From the NCBI GenBank assembly GCA_964410625.1, contig CAYPHY010000045.1:1-40597 (forward strand): a stretch of DNA of 40,597 bases, in the 5' to 3' direction. A model generated the notes under the pieces. The model had not been told where the DNA came from. It worked only from the letters and a program-made list of their open reading frames with translations, and made no database searches. Shown piece after piece: positions 37,599 through 40,597 of this stretch. A program made the position numbers and the translations under genes. The stretch comes from CAYPHY01 sp964410625 (GTDB lineage: Bacteria; Chloroflexota; Anaerolineae; Promineifilales; Promineifilaceae). Within the stretch, counting starts at the first letter, position 1; every line of letters starts with the position of its first letter.

Positions 37599-40244
37599 CT
37601 ACTTCGGTCTTGTGATTTCTAAGGTATAGGGCTGAGTTGTACCTGAAACGGGCGAATCCGTAAAGACAAGAATGTAGTAGAGGCCGGGCGCACCTTCCCA
37701 GGTGAGCCGGTAGTCGGGTGGCAGGAAGCCGAGGGCGACGCTGTTTCCGGCGACATACTCCTGATAGTAGAGGCGCACCTGGACGCCGGAGTTGGTGTGG
37801 TTGAGCAGGCGGATGGTGATTGGCCCAGCGGCCGTTGTCTCAAAGGTAAAGAAGTCATAGTTGTCATTGGGGAAGCCCTGGAGGGAGGGGATCCAGGGGC
37901 AGATTGGCCCGGTGGCTTCGTCCGCTTTGTTGTTTGGCTCCTGTTCCCCTGGCCCCTGGAAGCAATCGGGCGGCAAACCGTAGGTCGCCATCGGCATAAA
38001 GATGGCGTTGGCCTTGGCATAACGTACCACGACGGTGTGGTTGGCGGCGGGCATAGTCAGGCTGTTGGTGGCGGTCTGGCTGCTATCATCGGCCGTGCCG
38101 CTCCAGCCGTTGATCTGCCAGCCAATGGCCGGTGTGGCATTGAGCGTGATCACCTCGCCTTGCACATAGTGGCTGGCCGAACACGCCTCCGAGCGGGGCG
38201 GAGTGGCGGCGAGGGTTGCGCCTTGTCCGCTGTGATTGAGTGTCAACTGGTAACAGACGGCCGCCGCCTCGCTATAGCGCACGCTCACGGTGTGGGCGCC
38301 GGAGGGCATAGTGAGGGTGTTGGTGGTGGCCTGGCTGTTGTCGTTGTTGGTGCCGTTCCAGCCGCCGACCGACCAACCATTGGCCGGGTTGGCCTGGAGG
38401 GTGATCAACTCTCCGGCGACAAACTCTCCGGTCCCACAGAAGCTGGAGCGCGACGGCGTCGCCAATGGCTCGCTGCCTTCCCCCTGGTGGGTGCGGGTCA
38501 GACGATAGCAGGGGATTGGCTCGTAGTTGACAATGATGGTGTGGTTGGCGGCGGGCATCATCGCCTGGTTGGTCAGCGTGGTCAGGGTGTCGTTAACTGT
38601 CCCGTTCCAGTTCTTCACTTGCCACCCTTCGGTGGGATCGGCCGTCAGCGCGATGGTCGCTCCGGCGGTATATTGTCCTGGGGCACAGCCAGGCGAGCTT
38701 TCAGGCTCGGCCGCCGGGTCGCTGCCGGAACCGGTATGGATGCGCGTGAGCTTATAGCATTGTATGGTCGGGATGTAGTGGACGGTGACGGTGTGGTCGT
38801 TGGCGGGCATGGTCAGGCTGTTGGTGGTGGCGGTGCTGTTGTCGTTGTTGGTCCCTTCCCATCGTTCTACGACCCAATTGGTATCGGGTGCGGCCGTCAG
38901 GCTGATCGCCGTGCCTTCCCGATAGAGGCCGTCGCCACATCCGGGCGAACTGGGGGGAGAGGCAGCGGGCGCGTCACCCATGCCGCTGTGGGCCAGCGTC
39001 AGGCGATAGCAATTAGGGGGATTCTGCTTGTAACGGACGGTGACGGTATGGCTGGTAGCGGGCATGGTCAGGATATTGGTGGTCGAGGAGCTGCTATTAT
39101 TGTTTGTGCCTTCCCAACGCTCTACGCTCCAGCCGTCGGCCGGGGCGGCCGTCAGGCTGATGCTCTCCCCCGCGCTATAGGTCCCCGGTTGGCAACCAGG
39201 GGAGCTTTCGGGCGCGGCCGTGGGGGGCGCACCAGAGCCGGTGTGGCGCAGCGCGAGCGGATAGCAAGTTACGCCGCCACCCAGGTCGAGCGCGAGGCTG
39301 AGCGGATAGTTCAGGCCATCGTCATCATCCAGCAGCGTTTCCAGCCCGCTGCCGTCGAGGTTGGCGCGTTGGATGCGTTTGGCCTCCTTGTCGGTCCAAT
39401 ACATCTTGCCCCCGGCCAGGTCGAGAGCGAGGCCGCGCGGTTGCTCCAACCCATGCTCCGGGCCGAGCAATTTTTGCACATTGTTGCCATTTAGATCGGC
39501 CCGGCGGATGGTCGCCGCCTCCTCGTCGGTCCAATACAGCAGGTCATTGTTGAGATCAAGGGCGACTTCCATCGGCCGTCGAAGTCCATCAGCGGCGTTG
39601 AGGACGGTTTCGATGTTGCTGCCGTCGAGGTTGGCGCGGCGGATTCGTGCGTTGCGTAGCTCGGCCCAATACATTTTGCCGCGCGGCAGATCGAGGGCAA
39701 TCCCCACCGGCCAATCGAGGCCATCGAGGAAGTTGACCAACATCTCCCGTTCGCTGCCATCAAGATTGGCTCGCCAAATTCCATCGCGGCCGCGCAGCAG
39801 CGTTTGCGCCCGCGCGGTCCAATAAATCTTTTCTCCTTGCAGATCAAGCGCGATGTTATTGGGAAGATCGTCCTTAGACATCGCCAGAAACACTTCCACA
39901 TTGGTCCCGTTTAGGTTGGCGCGTAAGATTTGATCCTTCTCTTGATCAGCCCAATACATCTTGCCGCCGGGGATATTGAGGGCAATGCCGCGCGGGTTGT
40001 CTACGTCCTCGACCAACACTTCAAAGTCGCTGCCGTCGGCGTTGGAGCGGCCGATCAACTGGTCATCTTTGTCTGTCCAATAGATTTTGTTGACGGCCGA
40101 GGCGTCTGGTTGGACATCCCTTTCGCCGCCAACGGAGTCGGATTGGGCGAGAAGGCGCGACCCACTGAGGAGGATTAAAAAGAGCGAGCATAATAAGAGC
40201 GTTAGCCGTCTGGAGGAGCGGCTGGTTGGTGTGTGCTGATACAT
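37599..40244 (-). CDS. Exported YWTD propeller protein, paralogue of the one at 35008
   Basis: This 881-residue exported protein has a signal segment (LTLLLCSLFLILLSGSRLLA). Six YWTD-type repeats follow (IYWTDKDDQLIGRS, MYWADQEKDQILRA, IYWTARAQTLLRG, MYWAELRNARIRRA, LYWTDEEAATIRRA, MYWTDKEAKRIQRA). It has five Cys-containing InlB-like repeats (CYPLALRHTGSG, CYRLTLAHSGMG, CYKLTRIHTGSG, CYRLTRTHQGEG, CYQLTLNHSGQG), one more than its paralogue. Then come AIFMPMATYG and a PPC-like domain (GEQEPNNKADEATG, FPNDNYDFFTFE). AAGGA lies about 12 bases before the ATG. Likely cell-surface recognition or adhesion; no enzymatic motif is visible. Confidence 0.87.
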   Translation of the reverse strand: MYQHTPTSRSSRRLTLLLCSLFLILLSGSRLLAQSDSVGGERDVQPDASAVNKIYWTDKDDQLIGRSNADGSDFEVLVEDVDNPRGIALNIPGGKMYWADQEKDQILRANLNGTNVEVFLAMSKDDLPNNIALDLQGEKIYWTARAQTLLRGRDGIWRANLDGSEREMLVNFLDGLDWPVGIALDLPRGKMYWAELRNARIRRANLDGSNIETVLNAADGLRRPMEVALDLNNDLLYWTDEEAATIRRADLNGNNVQKLLGPEHGLEQPRGLALDLAGGKMYWTDKEAKRIQRANLDGSGLETLLDDDDGLNYPLSLALDLGGGVTCYPLALRHTGSGAPPTAAPESSPGCQPGTYSAGESISLTAAPADGWSVERWEGTNNNSSSSTTNILTMPATSHTVTVRYKQNPPNCYRLTLAHSGMGDAPAASPPSSPGCGDGLYREGTAISLTAAPDTNWVVERWEGTNNDNSTATTNSLTMPANDHTVTVHYIPTIQCYKLTRIHTGSGSDPAAEPESSPGCAPGQYTAGATIALTADPTEGWQVKNWNGTVNDTLTTLTNQAMMPAANHTIIVNYEPIPCYRLTRTHQGEGSEPLATPSRSSFCGTGEFVAGELITLQANPANGWSVGGWNGTNNDNSQATTNTLTMPSGAHTVSVRYSEAAAVCYQLTLNHSGQGATLAATPPRSEACSASHYVQGEVITLNATPAIGWQINGWSGTADDSSQTATNSLTMPAANHTVVVRYAKANAIFMPMATYGLPPDCFQGPGEQEPNNKADEATGPICPWIPSLQGFPNDNYDFFTFETTAAGPITIRLLNHTNSGVQVRLYYQEYVAGNSVALGFLPPDYRLTWEGAPGLYYILVFTDSPVSGTTQPYTLEITRPK

Positions 40245-40532
40245 AATGGTGATGCTTCCTTACCCGTTAATGAACCACTACAAAACCGGTAAAATGAATT
40301 CGGCCGCCCCACCCACAATTTACCGCCACCTGGCAGACTTTGCAACCGGGTTAATCTTGGTGGGGGCGAAGCGATCTTTATTTCAGCCAGGTTGGGACTT
40401 GCGCGGTGGGTGTGGTACAGGCGCAACGGCCGTACTTACCGGCGAAGCCAATCTAGCCACTATCACTGAAGAAGAGCATATAATTGCGGGGTGGGGTGAG
40501 CCAATAGTGAATATCACTCTTTTTGCTACAAC
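40245..40532. other. Upstream region without a recognised gene
   Basis: A plus-strand frame is open through this stretch to the window end but has no domain or ribosome binding site, and its C-terminal part is translated repeat. A TATAAT near 40480 on the plus strand could be a promoter for something beyond the window. Confidence 0.35.
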
Positions 40533-40597
40533 TGAATTGCTGGGGATTCCTCGCTCCGAAGACTCCGCTCGGAATGACAGTTGTTCAAACTTTTGAA
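40533..40597. repeat. gtcattccgagcgga repeat, partial right half
   Basis: From about 40546 to the window end the sequence matches 24302-24352 base for base or nearly so (cctcgctccgaagactccgc, ggaatgacagttgttcaaac, ttttgaa). Only the right half is present; the left half is missing although there is room for it, so this is a truncated copy. Confidence 0.85.

Noticed and set aside
37797..39494. 565-codon open frame on the plus strand across the YWTD/InlB-like gene
   Set aside because: Its periodic Gly/Val/Arg-rich sequence mirrors the repeats of the real minus-strand gene.
40246..40596. Open frame running to the window end
   Set aside because: Its end is a translation of the gtcattccgagcgga repeat, and the rest has no recognisable domain.

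Overview
The window looks like a piece of a draft genome, probably a metagenome bin or multi-contig assembly because it holds a 100-N gap, from a Chloroflexota bacterium of the Anaerolineae or Caldilineae type. This placement is inferred. It rests on moderately GC-rich genes, many secreted proteins with Pro/Thr-rich linkers and a (Y/F)xPL motif near the C-terminus, WYxPAWxYR-type exported paralogues, and large families of palindromic intergenic repeats. The hexamer CGGCCG is strikingly over-represented in coding and non-coding DNA. No rRNA, tRNA, CRISPR array, transposase or phage gene was recognised.

Layout, left to right. 1-82: the tail of an exported protein. 284-3971: an ABC exporter pair, a LolD/MacB-like ATPase fused to a cyclic-nucleotide-binding domain followed by an FtsX/MacB-like permease. 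4073-5877: a Uma2-family nuclease, a DUF421 membrane protein and a membrane-anchored Ig-like protein. 6076-9914: two paralogous exported proteins, the second with a C-terminal repeat module that may be a small beta-propeller. 9982-12091: a jacalin-like/helix-hairpin-helix fusion, then a MarR regulator with operator-like repeats and a small DUF6069-like membrane protein. 12567-17255: a 1562-residue secreted GH13 alpha-glucanase carrying FN3, CBM20-like and Ig-like domains and the same C-terminal repeat module. 17894-21306: a PPC-like lipoprotein and a third exported paralogue. 21688-27299: housekeeping and accessory enzymes (Eis-like acetyltransferase, homocysteine S-methyltransferase, VOC protein, SAM methyltransferase, SPFH/stomatin protein, UPF0173 metal hydrolase). 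27501-32332: a lytic transglycosylase, a membrane protein and a DHH-CBS-polyA-polymerase fusion of the CCA-adding type. 32588-40244: two paralogous exported six-bladed YWTD propeller proteins with Cys-containing InlB-like repeats and a PPC-like end, separated by two membrane-protein genes.

As a set, the window is dominated by cell-surface and secreted functions: glucan breakdown, adhesion-like or sugar-binding modules, and envelope maintenance. The strongest candidates for undescribed biology are (i) the family of three exported paralogues with a shared domain of about 400 residues, (ii) the FDGS...AGL four-repeat module shared by three unrelated proteins, including the fragment at the left edge, and (iii) the repeat-element ecology: MITE-like elements with terminal inverted repeats, hairpins built from iterated words, and one repeat inserted in frame inside a metabolic enzyme. 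One apparent gene break (36083-37446) is an assembly artefact: 55 bp are duplicated exactly on both sides of the N run, and collapsing them restores one open frame.
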